A DNA stretch of 64,000 nucleotides. Source: Herbaspirillum sp. (GTDB lineage: Bacteria; Pseudomonadota; Gammaproteobacteria; Burkholderiales; Burkholderiaceae_D). Numbering within the stretch: the first letter of the stretch is position 1; each line of letters opens with the position of its first letter. Positions 7,427-18,264 of the stretch are shown here, piece after piece. Location of the stretch: positions 1-64,000 of the forward strand of contig NZ_JAGIBI010000004.1 in assembly GCF_017744395.1 (NCBI RefSeq). The letters are read 5' to 3'. The position numbers were made by a program, and so were the translations under genes. The notes beneath the pieces were generated by a model. That model saw only the letters and a list, made by a program, of their open reading frames with translations. It made no database searches and was not told where the DNA came from.

Positions 7427-8800
7427 ATGCAACAAGCAAAAGACAAAACCCTGCTAATCAAAAACGCATCCGTAGTCGTCACCATGAACGACACCAGGGA
7501 AGAAATCAAAGACGGCTCCATCTTCATCCGCAACAACATCATCGAACAAGTCGGCCCCAGTGCCCAACTCCCGCAGCAAGCCGACGAAATCATCGACGCA
7601 AGACACCACGTAGCCATCCCCGGCCTGGTCAACACCCACCACCACATGTACCAGAGCCTCACGCGCGTGATCCCCGCCGCGCAAAACGGCGAACTGTTCA
7701 ACTGGCTGACCAACCTCTACCCCATCTGGGCCGGCCTCACGCCCGAGATGATCAAGGTCTCCACGCTCACCGCGATGGCCGAACTGATCCTCTCCGGCTG
7801 CACCACCAGCAGCGACCACCTCTACATCTACCCCAACCAGACCCGCCTGGACGACAGCCTGGAAGCCGCCGCCGAAATCGGCATGCGCTTCCATGGTGCG
7901 CGCGGCGCCATGAGCGTAGGCCAATCCAAAGGCGGCCTGCCGCCTGACCGCGTGGTGGAAGACGAAGAAGCCATCCTCAAAGACACCCGCCGCCTGATCG
8001 AGACCTACCACGACGCCTCGCGCCACGCCATGCAGCGCATCGTGGTCGCGCCCTGTTCGCCGTTCTCGGTCTCGCGCGACCTGATGCGCGAAGCCGCCAA
8101 CCTGGCGCGCCACTACAAGGTCTCGCTGCACACCCACCTGGCCGAAAACGTCAACGACATCGCCTACAGCCGCGAAAAATTCAACATGACCCCGGCCGAA
8201 TACGCTGAAGACTGCGGCTGGGTCGGCCACGACGTCTGGCACGCCCACTGCGTGCAACTGGACGACCACGGCATCGACCTGTTCGCCCGCACCGGCACCG
8301 GCGTGGCGCACTGCCCCTGTTCCAACATGCGGCTGGCCTCCGGCATCGCCCCCATCCGCAAGATGGTGGACGCCGGCGTGCCGGTCGGCCTGGGCGTGGA
8401 CGGCAGCGCCTCCAACGACTGCGCCCATATGATGGGCGAAGTGCGCCAGGCCATGCTGCTGCAGCGCGTCGGCTTCGGCCCGGACGCCATGACCGCGCGC
8501 CAGGCACTGGAAATCGCCACGCTGGGCGGCGCCAAGGTCTTGAACCGCGACGACATCGGCGCATTGAAGCCCGGCATGTCGGCCGACGTGGTGCTGTTCG
8601 ACACCCGCAACATCGGCTTCGCCGGCGGCCTGCACGACCCGGTGGCGGCGCTGGTGTTCTGTACCCCGGCCAATGCCGCCTGGAGCATCATCAACGGCCG
8701 CGTGGTGGTGCGCGAGGGACAGCTCGCCACCATCGACCTCGGTGCGGTGATGGAGCGCCACAACGCGCTGTCGCTGGAACTGGCCGAAGCGGCGCGCTGA
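7427..8800 (+). CDS. 8-Oxoguanine deaminase
   Basis: A 457-residue amidohydrolase-superfamily enzyme with the metal motif [16 protein letters not shown] near residue 70, later metal-site segments HTHLAEN and HAHCVQLDD, and a C-terminal [18 protein letters not shown]. This pattern is typical of the 8-oxoguanine deaminase group (EC 3.5.4.32), which turns 8-oxoguanine into urate and ammonia and is longer than the hydantoinase/cytosine deaminase groups. AAGGAG at 7413-7418 sets the ATG at 7427. The product feeds straight into PuuD. The chemoreceptor gene follows after 25 bp and is probably co-transcribed. An isoguanine or other purine deaminase activity cannot be excluded from sequence. Confidence 0.87.
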   Translation: MQQAKDKTLLIKNASVVVTMNDTREEIKDGSIFIRNNIIEQVGPSAQLPQQADEIIDARHHVAIPGLVNTHHHMYQSLTRVIPAAQNGELFNWLTNLYPIWAGLTPEMIKVSTLTAMAELILSGCTTSSDHLYIYPNQTRLDDSLEAAAEIGMRFHGARGAMSVGQSKGGLPPDRVVEDEEAILKDTRRLIETYHDASRHAMQRIVVAPCSPFSVSRDLMREAANLARHYKVSLHTHLAENVNDIAYSREKFNMTPAEYAEDCGWVGHDVWHAHCVQLDDHGIDLFARTGTGVAHCPCSNMRLASGIAPIRKMVDAGVPVGLGVDGSASNDCAHMMGEVRQAMLLQRVGFGPDAMTARQALEIATLGGAKVLNRDDIGALKPGMSADVVLFDTRNIGFAGGLHDPVAALVFCTPANAAWSIINGRVVVREGQLATIDLGAVMERHNALSLELAEAAR

Positions 8801-8825
8801 ACCGCGCGAACCGGGGGAAATCATC

Positions 8826-10406
8826 GTGCTCATTACCAACATGAAAATCGGCGCCCGCCTGGCCATCGGCTTCGGCGTCGTCATCGCGCTCCTGATCGCC
8901 ATCGCCGTCCTCGGCAACGCCCAGCTCGCCCGCTTGACGGACGGCACCAACCTGATCGTCAAGGACCGCTACCCCAAGACCGTGATGGCCAACACCATCC
9001 AGATCCAGGTCAACAAGATCGCGCTCGACATCCGCGACATCATGCTGACCTCGGACGCCGAACGCATCAAGGCGCTGGCGGCCGACGCCGCGGCGGCGGA
9101 CAAGAAGATGAACGAAGGCCTGGCCAGGATGCGCGAAGTCGCCCGCAGCGACGAGGACAAGCGCTACATCGACGCCGCCATCGCCGCGCGCGACGCCTAC
9201 CTGCCGGCGCGCGACAAGCTGATGGCGCTGGCCCAGGCCGGCCAGGTCGACGAAGCCAAGGTCTTCCTGCCGCAACAATTCATGCCGGTGCAGATCAAGT
9301 ACTTCATCGCGCTCGACGCCATGTTCGACTACCAGGGCGGGCTGATGGATGCCGCCGGGGAAGCCGCCGCGCACGATTCCGGCAGCGCCCGCACCATCAT
9401 CAACAGCCTGGCCGTGGCGGCCCTGCTGCTGGCGGCGGCGGTGGCGCTGCTGGTGACGCGCAGCATCACGCGACCGCTGGTCAACGCGGTGACCGTGGCC
9501 CGGCGCGTGGCCGACGGCGACCTCAGCGCGCAGGTGGAAGTAAAGAGCAAGGATGAAACCGGCGAACTGATGGCGGCGCTGCAACTGATGAACGACAACC
9601 TGCGCGCCATCGTCGGCCGCGTGCGCAGCGGCACCGACACCATCAACCACGCCTCCGGGGAAATCGCCAGCGGCAACATGGACCTGTCCTCGCGCACCGA
9701 ACAGCAAGCCGGCTCGCTGGAAGAAACCGCCTCGGCGATGGAGGAACTGACCTCCACCGTCAGGCAGAACGCCGACAACGCGCGCCAGGCCAACCAATTG
9801 GCCGCCTCCGCCTCGGGCGTGGCGGTCGAAGGCGGCACGGTGGTCGGCCAGGTGGTCGAGACGATGGCCTCGATCAACGCATCCTCCAAGAAGATCGTCG
9901 ACATCATCGGCGTGATCGACGGCATCGCCTTCCAGACCAACATCCTGGCGCTCAATGCCGCGGTGGAAGCGGCCCGCGCCGGCGAACAAGGGCGCGGCTT
10001 CGCCGTAGTGGCCTCGGAAGTGCGTTCGCTGGCCCAGCGCAGCGCCACCGCAGCCAAGGAAATCAAGGCCCTGATCGATGATTCGGTAGCCAAGGTCGAC
10101 ACCGGCAGCCGGCTGGTGGAACAAGCGGGCTCGACCATGACCGAAGTGGTCGCCAGCGTGAAACGCGTGACCGACATCGTCGGCGAAATCAGTTCGGCCA
10201 GCCAGGAGCAAAGCACCGGCCTCGAAGAAATCAACCGCGCCATCACATTGATGGATGAATCGACGCAGCAGAACGCTGCATTGGTGGAAGAAGCTGCTGC
10301 GGCTGCACAGACGATGCAGGAACAGGCGGCTCAGCTAATGGAGGTTGTAAACGTGTTCAAGCTAGAGAAAAATGCGACAGACAATGCCCATACAATTTTT
10401 CGCTAG
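8826..10406 (+). CDS. Methyl-accepting chemotaxis protein (4-helix-bundle type)
   Basis: A 526-residue inner-membrane chemoreceptor. It has TM1 (about 10-32), a periplasmic four-helix-bundle ligand domain of about 155 residues, TM2 (about 188-210), a HAMP domain and a cytoplasmic signalling domain with the hairpin tip [20 protein letters not shown]. The GTG at 8826 is preferred because GGGGGA (8813-8818) is well spaced and [17 protein letters not shown] matches the family N-terminus; an ATG at 8841 is an alternative. The C-terminus ends in NAHTIFR, without an NWETF-type CheR tether. The location 25 bp after 8-oxoguanine deaminase suggests it senses a purine or a breakdown product, but the ligand is an inference. 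Confidence 0.93.
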   Translation: MLITNMKIGARLAIGFGVVIALLIAIAVLGNAQLARLTDGTNLIVKDRYPKTVMANTIQIQVNKIALDIRDIMLTSDAERIKALAADAAAADKKMNEGLARMREVARSDEDKRYIDAAIAARDAYLPARDKLMALAQAGQVDEAKVFLPQQFMPVQIKYFIALDAMFDYQGGLMDAAGEAAAHDSGSARTIINSLAVAALLLAAAVALLVTRSITRPLVNAVTVARRVADGDLSAQVEVKSKDETGELMAALQLMNDNLRAIVGRVRSGTDTINHASGEIASGNMDLSSRTEQQAGSLEETASAMEELTSTVRQNADNARQANQLAASASGVAVEGGTVVGQVVETMASINASSKKIVDIIGVIDGIAFQTNILALNAAVEAARAGEQGRGFAVVASEVRSLAQRSATAAKEIKALIDDSVAKVDTGSRLVEQAGSTMTEVVASVKRVTDIVGEISSASQEQSTGLEEINRAITLMDESTQQNAALVEEAAAAAQTMQEQAAQLMEVVNVFKLEKNATDNAHTIFR

Positions 10407-10895
10407 CATTGAATTTTCTGGACGTAACTAGAATGCAGTGATTTCTTGCGAAACAAACCTTACAAAAATATAAACACTACAACATTTCCCCCTACCTCAT
10501 TCGCTTGAGTCGTTTCGGAAATCGGAAGCTACACGTACATCCGCTACTTAAGATTGAAATTCTCCGACCTTTTTCTTTACTTTGCCTTACTATTCTCCGA
10601 GAATTAATTAGCTATCAAATTCGTGTTTTGAAAAAACAAAATTCGGTAGTTTGAATACACTGAAAAGAAAACATCAATTATCCGGGGGGATTCTTCATGA
10701 TGCCAGCGTTGTAGGCAAAAAATTTTCATTGTTCGTCATCAGTAACTCACCTGCCATACGTGCATTGTGTGTATGGATAATCACGCCCATATTTATGTCA
10801 TTTCACATTAATGGAGAAATGGCCTGCTCGCGCCAAATTGCCCTGTGACGTCATATCCAAGGGACAATCACTGTAATTCCAGAAGGATCAAAAAG
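10407..10895. other. AT-rich intergenic region
   Basis: Nearly 490 bp of distinctly AT-rich DNA after the chemoreceptor. A possible 65-codon frame from a TTG at 10651 has no Shine-Dalgarno and no recognisable features, so it is not called. The region probably holds the promoter of the following lipoprotein. Its base composition differs from the purine genes on both sides. Confidence 0.6.
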
Positions 10896-11474
10896 ATGGC
10901 TTCCATTAACAACCATAAGAAAGCGTGTCACATGAAAATGAAGTTTTTTCCTCTTATTGCCGCCACTCTCATCCTCGCCGGCTGCGCAAGTGCACCAATC
11001 CCAGTGAATTATGCTCCCAGCTCCGTAAAGAGCGCCTCGGGATCCTTATCCGTGGTGGAGTTTACCTATCCGGCGCAAACTCAGAACAAGAACAAACCCA
11101 TTACCTCTAACCAAATCCGTAACACTGCAATGGGTGAAATAAAAATTGACCGGGATGTCAACAAATTCGTGCGCGATGCCGTCTTTGCGGAACTCCGCTT
11201 TATGGGAATCAAGCCCAACGATCCGTCCAAGATACTCTCGGGTGAGATTCAGGAATTCCTGATTGACGACCTTGGCTACAGCGTCGACTGGACCCTGCGC
11301 ATCAAGTACACCTTGTCCGATGCTGTTACTAAGACCGTTCTCTTTGATGCTGTGAAAAACACCCAGCGCCGCACGGCAAAATTCGCCAATGCCTTCGGCG
11401 CCATGAATGAGACGATCAAAATCAACGTCGAGCAATTGGTTGAAGACGAAAAATTCGCAAAAGCGATCAACTAA
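10896..11474 (+). CDS. Hypothetical lipoprotein
   Basis: A 192-residue predicted lipoprotein: a basic n-region, a hydrophobic stretch and the lipobox LILAGC with Cys30, then a short linker and a soluble domain of about 150 residues. The ATG at 10896 has AGAAGGA (10881-10887) 8 nt upstream; an ATG at 10932 would give a more usual short signal peptide. The pattern of an N-terminal strand, KFVRDAVFAELRFMGI helix and repeated strands resembles YajG-type and other small outer-membrane lipoproteins, but no family is assigned with confidence. Codon use is AT-richer than in the neighbours, and the gene sits alone in an AT-rich patch, which suggests acquisition by transfer. Function unknown. Confidence 0.75.
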   Translation: MASINNHKKACHMKMKFFPLIAATLILAGCASAPIPVNYAPSSVKSASGSLSVVEFTYPAQTQNKNKPITSNQIRNTAMGEIKIDRDVNKFVRDAVFAELRFMGIKPNDPSKILSGEIQEFLIDDLGYSVDWTLRIKYTLSDAVTKTVLFDAVKNTQRRTAKFANAFGAMNETIKINVEQLVEDEKFAKAIN

Positions 11475-11703
11475 TAGCTATAGCATTGCACTGCTCACGC
11501 CGTGCAATGCATTTTTCTTTAGTACTTCCTCGTCGCTTTTCCTTCGTATCGTAATAAGTAATCAATCAGTTTATTGCTAAGTAAGAATCATTAATTATAA
11601 GAATTCTTACGGTACCGATAGACGCAAAATTCGTCGAATACAACAACTTTTGTAAGTTAACTGCTTCGTTCCGACGCGAGGTAGAGTATTTCATCCATCA
11701 ACC

Positions 11704-13122
11704 TTAGCCCCACACCTCCGCCAACCGCAACAGATTGGTACTCCCCGGCTGCCCGAACGGCATGCCGGCGGTAATCGCGATCTGGTCGCCCTTCCTGGCG
11801 AAGCCTTCCTTCAATGCAGTCTGGCAGGCGGCGCTGACCATGTCGCTCTCGTTGTGGATCTGGTCACTGATGGTGGAGTGCACGCCCCATACCAGCGCCA
11901 AGCGGCGCGCCGTCGCCAGTTGCGGGGTGATGCTCAGGATCGGCGCCATCGGCCGTTCGCGGGCCGCGCGCAGGCTGGTATGGCCGGAGCTGGTGTAGGT
12001 CACGGTGGTGGTGGCGCCGACGATGCCGGCGACGTCGCGCAGGGCCGAGCAGATGGCGTCGGAGCGGTTGGGCTGCGGCGTCTCGTGCTGGGCGTCGAGC
12101 ATATTGCGGTACAGCGGGTCGCGCTCCACTTCGGCGATCACGCGATCCATCATCGAGACCGCCTGCAGCGGATAGGCGCCGTTGGCAGATTCGGCCGACA
12201 GCATCACGGCGTCGGAGCCGTCGTAGATGGCGCTGGCCACGTCCGAGACTTCGGCGCGGGTCGGCACCGGGGCAGTGATCATCGATTCCAGCATCTGGGT
12301 GGCGATCACGATCGGCTTGCCGTGCTGGCGGCAGACGCGCAGGATGCGCTTTTGCGTACCCGGCACGCGCTCGGGCGGCAGTTCCACGCCGAGGTCGCCG
12401 CGCGCCACCATGATGGCATCCGAGGCGCGCACGATCTCGTCCAGGCGATCCAGCGCGGCGGGCTTTTCCAGTTTAGACAGTACCGCGGCACGTCCTCCGA
12501 TCAGGCTGCGCGCTTCTTCCACATCTTCCGGACGCTGCACAAAGGACAGCGCGATCCAGTCAGCGCCCATGTCCAGCGCGAAGGCCAGGTCGCGCCGGTC
12601 CTTCTCGGTCAGCGCCGGGATCGGCAGCACGGCGTCGGGGACGTTGACGCCCTTGCGGTCGGACAGCGCGCCGCCGTTGACCACGCGGGTGCGGATGGTC
12701 GCACCGTCGCTGTATTCCACCTGCAGGCGCAGCTTGCCGTCGTCCAGCAGCAGCGACTGGCCGGCGGCGATGGCTTCGAACAATTCGGGGTGCGGCAGGC
12801 AGACGCGGCTGGCGTCGCCGGGTTTCGCATCGCGGTCAAGCGTGAATTCCTGCCCTTGCTGCAACATCACCTTGCCCTCGGCGAACTGGCCGATGCGCAG
12901 CTTGGGGCCTTGCAGGTCGGCCAGCACGGCGATCGGGCGTCCGACCTCGCGCTCTACCGCGCGCACTATCTCGTAGCGCGCCTGGTGGTCGGCGTGGGTG
13001 CCGTGGCTGAAGTTGAAACGGAAGACGTCGGCGCCGGCTTCGAACAGCGCCTGGATCATTTCGCGGGAGGCGCTGGCGGGGCCGAGGGTGGCGACGATTT
13101 TTGCCTGGCGTTGGCGGCGCAT
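11704..13122 (-). CDS. pyk: Pyruvate kinase
   Basis: A 472-residue pyruvate kinase, converting phosphoenolpyruvate and ADP to pyruvate and ATP. It begins MRRQRQAKIVATLGPASAS, with substrate/metal-site segments FRFNFSHGTH, DLQGPKLRIGQF, LSKLEKPAALD and MVARGDLGVELP, and the PK signature including ATQMLESMI. The C-terminal domain is complete. GGAGAT lies 7 nt before the ATG at 13122. A longer in-frame extension upstream overlaps glxR and is not coding. It is the last gene of the gcl-hyi-glxR-pyk run and would complete the route from glyoxylate via glycerate, except that glycerate kinase is missing between glxR and pyk. Confidence 0.96.
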   Translation of the reverse strand: MRRQRQAKIVATLGPASASREMIQALFEAGADVFRFNFSHGTHADHQARYEIVRAVEREVGRPIAVLADLQGPKLRIGQFAEGKVMLQQGQEFTLDRDAKPGDASRVCLPHPELFEAIAAGQSLLLDDGKLRLQVEYSDGATIRTRVVNGGALSDRKGVNVPDAVLPIPALTEKDRRDLAFALDMGADWIALSFVQRPEDVEEARSLIGGRAAVLSKLEKPAALDRLDEIVRASDAIMVARGDLGVELPPERVPGTQKRILRVCRQHGKPIVIATQMLESMITAPVPTRAEVSDVASAIYDGSDAVMLSAESANGAYPLQAVSMMDRVIAEVERDPLYRNMLDAQHETPQPNRSDAICSALRDVAGIVGATTTVTYTSSGHTSLRAARERPMAPILSITPQLATARRLALVWGVHSTISDQIHNESDMVSAACQTALKEGFARKGDQIAITAGMPFGQPGSTNLLRLAEVWG

Positions 13123-13186
13123 GGTGGATCTCCGGTAATTGTTGTTTGAAGAAATTCCTGGGACAAAAAGCTCTCTTAGAAACGCC

Positions 13187-13210
13187 TCGTCCCGGCGCAA
13201 ACCGGGACGA
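13187..13210. repeat. REP-like palindrome between glxR and pyk
   Basis: TCGTCCCGG, loop CGCAAA, CCGGGACGA: a perfect 9-bp stem in the 113-bp gap between glxR and pyk. It resembles the hyi/gcl element at 14980-15071. In an operon it may stabilise the upstream message or reduce read-through into pyk. Confidence 0.7.
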
Positions 13211-13235
13211 CGGCGGTAATACCTCGCTGGCCGGA

Positions 13236-14126
13236 TCAGGAAGCCTTGGCGATCTCGTGGTTGGACATGATCTCCACCGCGCGGCACAGCGCCGAGTGGT
13301 CCAGCCCGCTCATGCCGTTGGCGGCACAGGCGTTCATCAGTTCCTGCGCGGCGGCGGTGTTGGGCAGGCTGATGCCCAGCGCCTTGGCGCCTTGCAAGGC
13401 CAGGTTCAGGTCCTTCTGGTGCAGCTCGATGCGGAAGCCCGGGTTGAAGGTGCGCTTGACCATGCGTTCGCCGTGCACTTCCAGGATGCGCGAGGAAGCG
13501 AAACCGCCCATCAGCGCCTGGCGCACGCGCGCCGGATCGGCGCCGGCCTTGGAGGCGAACAGCAGCGCTTCGGCCACGGCCTGGATGTTCAGCGCCACGA
13601 TGATCTGGTTGGCGACCTTGGTGGTCTGGCCGTCGCCGTTGCCGCCGACCAGGGTGATGTTCTTGCCCATCAGTTCGAACAGCGGCTTGACGTCGTTGAA
13701 AGCGCCTTCCGAACCGCCCACCATGATGGTCAGCGAAGCGGCCTTGGCGCCGACTTCGCCGCCCGAGACCGGCGCGTCCAGGTACTGGCAGCCCAGCGCG
13801 TTGATCTTTTGCGCGAAGCCCTTGGTGGCGATCGGCGAGATCGAGCTCATGTCGACTACGATCTTGCCGGCCGACAGGCCTTCGGCCACGCCCTTGTCGC
13901 CGAACAGCACAGCTTCCACGTGCGGGGTGTCCGGCACCATGACGATGATGATGTCGGCGCGCTTGGCGACTTCGGCGCCCGAGGTGCAGACAGTGGCGCC
14001 GCCTTCCAGCAGCGCTGCCGGCGGGTTTTTCTGGTCGTGCAGGTAGAGCTTGTGGCCGCCCTTTTGCAGGTTTTCCGCCATGGGCGCGCCCATGATGCCC
14101 AGACCGATGAATCCGACTTTTGCCAT
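13236..14126 (-). CDS. glxR: 2-Hydroxy-3-oxopropionate (tartronate semialdehyde) reductase
   Basis: A 296-residue beta-hydroxyacid dehydrogenase. The N-terminal Rossmann motif is VGFIGLGIMGAPMAENL; the substrate-site segment DAPVSGGEVGA and the catalytic Lys segment GQTTKVANQI follow. This pattern matches GlxR/GarR, which reduces tartronate semialdehyde to D-glycerate with NAD(P)H. The ATG at 14126 gives the standard start MAKVGFIG, with AGGAGAAA just upstream. It starts 38 bp after hyi and is co-oriented with hyi, gcl and pyk, so it acts in glyoxylate assimilation. Other beta-hydroxyacid dehydrogenases are similar, but the context is decisive. Confidence 0.95.
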   Translation of the reverse strand: MAKVGFIGLGIMGAPMAENLQKGGHKLYLHDQKNPPAALLEGGATVCTSGAEVAKRADIIIVMVPDTPHVEAVLFGDKGVAEGLSAGKIVVDMSSISPIATKGFAQKINALGCQYLDAPVSGGEVGAKAASLTIMVGGSEGAFNDVKPLFELMGKNITLVGGNGDGQTTKVANQIIVALNIQAVAEALLFASKAGADPARVRQALMGGFASSRILEVHGERMVKRTFNPGFRIELHQKDLNLALQGAKALGISLPNTAAAQELMNACAANGMSGLDHSALCRAVEIMSNHEIAKAS

Positions 14127-14164
14127 GATGTTTCTCCTTGATGATTGATGTTTGTCGATAGGGC

Positions 14165-14944
14165 TCAGAGGCCGTGTTCCTTGATCCAGCCCAGTCCTTC
14201 CTTGGTGCCTGCCTTGGGCTTGTATTCGCAGCCGATCCAGCCTTGGTAGCCAATCTCGTCGAGGAAGCGGAACAGGTAGCGGTAATTGATCTCGCCGGTG
14301 CCGGGTTCGAAGCGGCCCGGGTTGTCGGCCAGCTGCACGTGGGCGATCAGCGAGAGGTTGGCCTTGATGGTGTTGGCCAGTTCGCCTTCCATGCGCTGCA
14401 TGTGATAGATGTCGTACTGCACGAACAGGTTGTCCGAGCCGGTAGCGAGGATCAGTTCCAGCGCCTGCTTGGTGGTGTTGAGGAAGAAGCCAGGGATGTC
14501 GAAGCTGTTGATCGGCTCGATCAGCAGGCGGATGCCATGCTCCTTCAGCTTGCCGGCGGCGTACTTCAGGTTGCCGACCAGGACTTCGCGCGCGGCTTCG
14601 CGCGAGACGCCCGGCGGCAGGATGCCGACCAGGCAGTTCAACTGCTTCACGCCCAGTGCGCGGCCGTAGCGGATGGCGTCGTCCACGCCGGCGCGGAATT
14701 CGGCCACGCGGTCCGGATGGCAGGCGATGCCGCGTTCGCCGCCGTCCCAGTTGCCGGCCGGCAGGTTGTGCAGCACCAGTTGCAGCTTGGCCGCGCGCAG
14801 ACGGTCGGCGATCTGCTCGGGATCGAAGGCATAGGGAAACAGGAATTCGACGGCCTTGAAGCCGGCGTCGGCGGCAGCCTGGAAACGGTCGAGGAAAGGC
14901 TGTTCGGTGAACAGCATGGTGAGGTTGGCAGCGAGTTTGGTCAT
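14165..14944 (-). CDS. hyi: Hydroxypyruvate isomerase
   Basis: A 259-residue TIM-barrel isomerase of the xylose-isomerase-like family, interconverting hydroxypyruvate and tartronate semialdehyde. It begins MTKLAANLTMLFTEQPFLDR, and shows metal/substrate segments LIEPINSFDIPGFFLN, VQYDIYHMQRMEG and HVQLADNPGRFEPGTGEINY, all characteristic of Hyi. AAGGAA precedes the ATG at 14944; an upstream in-frame ATG at 14974 adds ten unlike residues. It lies between gcl and glxR, the usual arrangement for the glyoxylate carboligase pathway. The 207-bp gap to gcl is filled largely by a palindromic repeat. Confidence 0.95.
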   Translation of the reverse strand: MTKLAANLTMLFTEQPFLDRFQAAADAGFKAVEFLFPYAFDPEQIADRLRAAKLQLVLHNLPAGNWDGGERGIACHPDRVAEFRAGVDDAIRYGRALGVKQLNCLVGILPPGVSREAAREVLVGNLKYAAGKLKEHGIRLLIEPINSFDIPGFFLNTTKQALELILATGSDNLFVQYDIYHMQRMEGELANTIKANLSLIAHVQLADNPGRFEPGTGEINYRYLFRFLDEIGYQGWIGCEYKPKAGTKEGLGWIKEHGL

Positions 14945-14979
14945 GTCGTTCCTTGTCTGTAACTGGCAATCCATTTCAT

Positions 14980-15071
14980 CGTCATCCCGGCGCAGGCCAG
15001 GATCCAGCGGCGTTCGTCGTGGCCTACAAGCCGTTTTACGACACTGGATCCTGACCTTCGTCAGGATGACG
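14980..15071. repeat. Large REP/BIME-like inverted repeat
   Basis: Arms of 28 nt at 14980-15007 and 15044-15071 are imperfectly complementary (GTCATCCCGG... with ...CAGGATGAC; both contain the GGATCCAG/CTGGATCC core) around a 36-nt loop. The right arm carries the same TCCTGAC/GTCAGGA hairpin as 6901-6918. The element lies between gcl and hyi inside the presumed operon. Confidence 0.8.
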
Positions 15072-15151
15072 GCATTCTTTCTTGAAGATCGCTTGGGGTC
15101 GCTCTTGCCGGCGACTTTTGTCTCCTCTTCGGATCGGTGCGATGCAGCCGC

Positions 15152-16927
<1,776 letters not shown>

Positions 16928-17049
16928 GTTGTTCTCCAGGATGTCAGGATTGCGAAAATTTCGACGGCGCTTGCCCTTAGAACAGGTTCTTACGGCGCAC
17001 CGCTCTCTGATTCGTTCTGGAGTGAATCCTAGTCGCTACAATTTGGTTT

Positions 17050-17083
17050 GATAAGAACAATAAAAATCTGTTTATTACTTATC
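17050..17083. promoter_or_regulatory. Inverted repeat in the gcl/LysR divergent promoter
   Basis: GATAAG (17050-17055) pairs with CTTATC (17078-17083), and inside AATAAA (17059-17064) pairs with TTTATT (17071-17076). The site lies in the AT-rich 200-bp gap between gcl and the divergent LysR gene, 44 bp before the LysR start. It is a likely LysR operator controlling both genes, but binding is untested. Confidence 0.5.
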
Positions 17084-17126
17084 CAAAGTATGGAAATATA
17101 TAAAAAGTACAGAATTGGGGCGAATA

Positions 17127-18047
17127 ATGGACAAACTCAAACAAATTGAAGCTTTTGTCGCTGTCGTGGACAAAGGCAGTTTGGCGGGCGCAGCGCTGGA
17201 AGAGAAAGTGACGCCGGTCATGATGGGCCGGCGCATCGACGCGCTGGAAAAACGGCTGGGCACCAAGCTGATGCACCGGACCACGCGCCACCTGACGCTG
17301 ACCGAGCAAGGCAGCGTTTTCCTCGACCACTGCCGCAAGCTGCTGGAACAGATGGAGACAGCGGAAAAAAGCGTCGCCGAAGGCCGCCACAAGGCCACCG
17401 GCCACCTGGTGGTCTCCACCCCCGCCGCCTACGGCCGCCTGCACGTGGCGCCGCACGCCCCGGCCTTCCTGGCGGCGCACCCGGAAGTGCAGATCTCATT
17501 CAACCTGACCGACCGCGTGGTCGACCTGGTGCGCGAAGGCTACGACCTGGGCATCCGCATCGGCGGCGCGATCGAACCCAGCTTCGTCGCCGTGCGCCTG
17601 GCCAGCAACCGCCGGGTGGTCTGTGCCGCGCCCGAATACCTGCACCGCAACGGCATGCCCAAGACGCTGGACGACCTGGCCCAGCACAATTGCCTGGCCT
17701 TCAACCTGCAAGGCGGCCAGCAGCGCGGCTGGTATTTCCAGCAAAACGGCAAGCCGGTGATCATCAAGGTGCAAGGCAACCTGGACTGCAACGACGGCGA
17801 ACTGCTGCACCGTTGGGCCAGCGAAGGCCTGGGCCTGGCCTGGCGCTCGACCTGGGAAATCCAGGCGCAACTGGCATCGGGCGAACTGGTGACGGTGCTC
17901 GACGAATATGCCCTGCCCCATTACGACATCATGGCCGTGTACCCGCAGCAGCGGCACTTGCCGGCCAAGACGCGGTTTTTCATCGATTACCTGAAAGAGG
18001 TTTATGCGCAGCCGGATTATTGGAAGCGGGCGGTGGTGAAGCCGTGA
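17127..18047 (+). CDS. LysR-family transcriptional regulator next to gcl
   Basis: A 306-residue LysR protein. The helix-turn-helix is in residues 1-60 (MDKLKQIEAFVAVVDKGSLA), followed by HRTTRHLTLTEQG and a substrate-binding domain (from about residue 88). The ATG at 17127 is chosen over the upstream TTG (17115) because it gives the standard N-terminus and GGGGCGA lies just before it. It is divergent from gcl, the usual position for a LysR activator of the adjacent operon, so it probably responds to glyoxylate, allantoin or a related metabolite. The sequence is of the common CrgA/PecT-like group and gives no inducer. Confidence 0.88.
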   Translation: MDKLKQIEAFVAVVDKGSLAGAALEEKVTPVMMGRRIDALEKRLGTKLMHRTTRHLTLTEQGSVFLDHCRKLLEQMETAEKSVAEGRHKATGHLVVSTPAAYGRLHVAPHAPAFLAAHPEVQISFNLTDRVVDLVREGYDLGIRIGGAIEPSFVAVRLASNRRVVCAAPEYLHRNGMPKTLDDLAQHNCLAFNLQGGQQRGWYFQQNGKPVIIKVQGNLDCNDGELLHRWASEGLGLAWRSTWEIQAQLASGELVTVLDEYALPHYDIMAVYPQQRHLPAKTRFFIDYLKEVYAQPDYWKRAVVKP

Positions 18048-18157
18048 AGGCGTCCGCCTAAGCGAGGGGCTGCACGACGCGAGAGCAGATTCCATACCCA
18101 AACCACTACAATACGCCCCTTGCCATCGACCTTTTTCGAGCGCCTTATACACATATA

Positions 18158-18173
18158 ACTATAAGTTTATAGT
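18158..18173. promoter_or_regulatory. 16-bp palindrome upstream of the AzgA-type permease
   Basis: ACTATAA-GT-TTATAGT, perfect 7-bp arms with a 2-bp centre, in the AT-rich part of the 280-bp gap between the LysR gene and the permease. It is a candidate operator. The same sequence was not noticed at the other purine promoters in the window. Confidence 0.45.
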
Positions 18174-18264
18174 GGCTATTTCCAGTGACTTACGTCCCCG
18201 CCATGAAATTCAACGACATTACCTACGCTGCACTCAATACGCACAAAGCAACGCCCATTTTTTG

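Noticed and set aside
4769-7435. Very long minus-strand open frame across uraD-allC and the repeat region
   Set aside because: It mirrors the codon bias of the plus-strand gene, is Gly/Ala/Val/Asp-rich low complexity and has no domain. The plus strand has complete catalytic motifs.
10651-10848. 65-codon frame in the AT-rich region
   Set aside because: TTG start, no ribosome-binding site, no signal or domain, and overlaps the upstream region of the lipoprotein gene.
13123-14253. Upstream in-frame extension of pyk over glxR
   Set aside because: The extension is out of frame with glxR, which has a complete Rossmann and catalytic set; pyk has its own Shine-Dalgarno at 13122.
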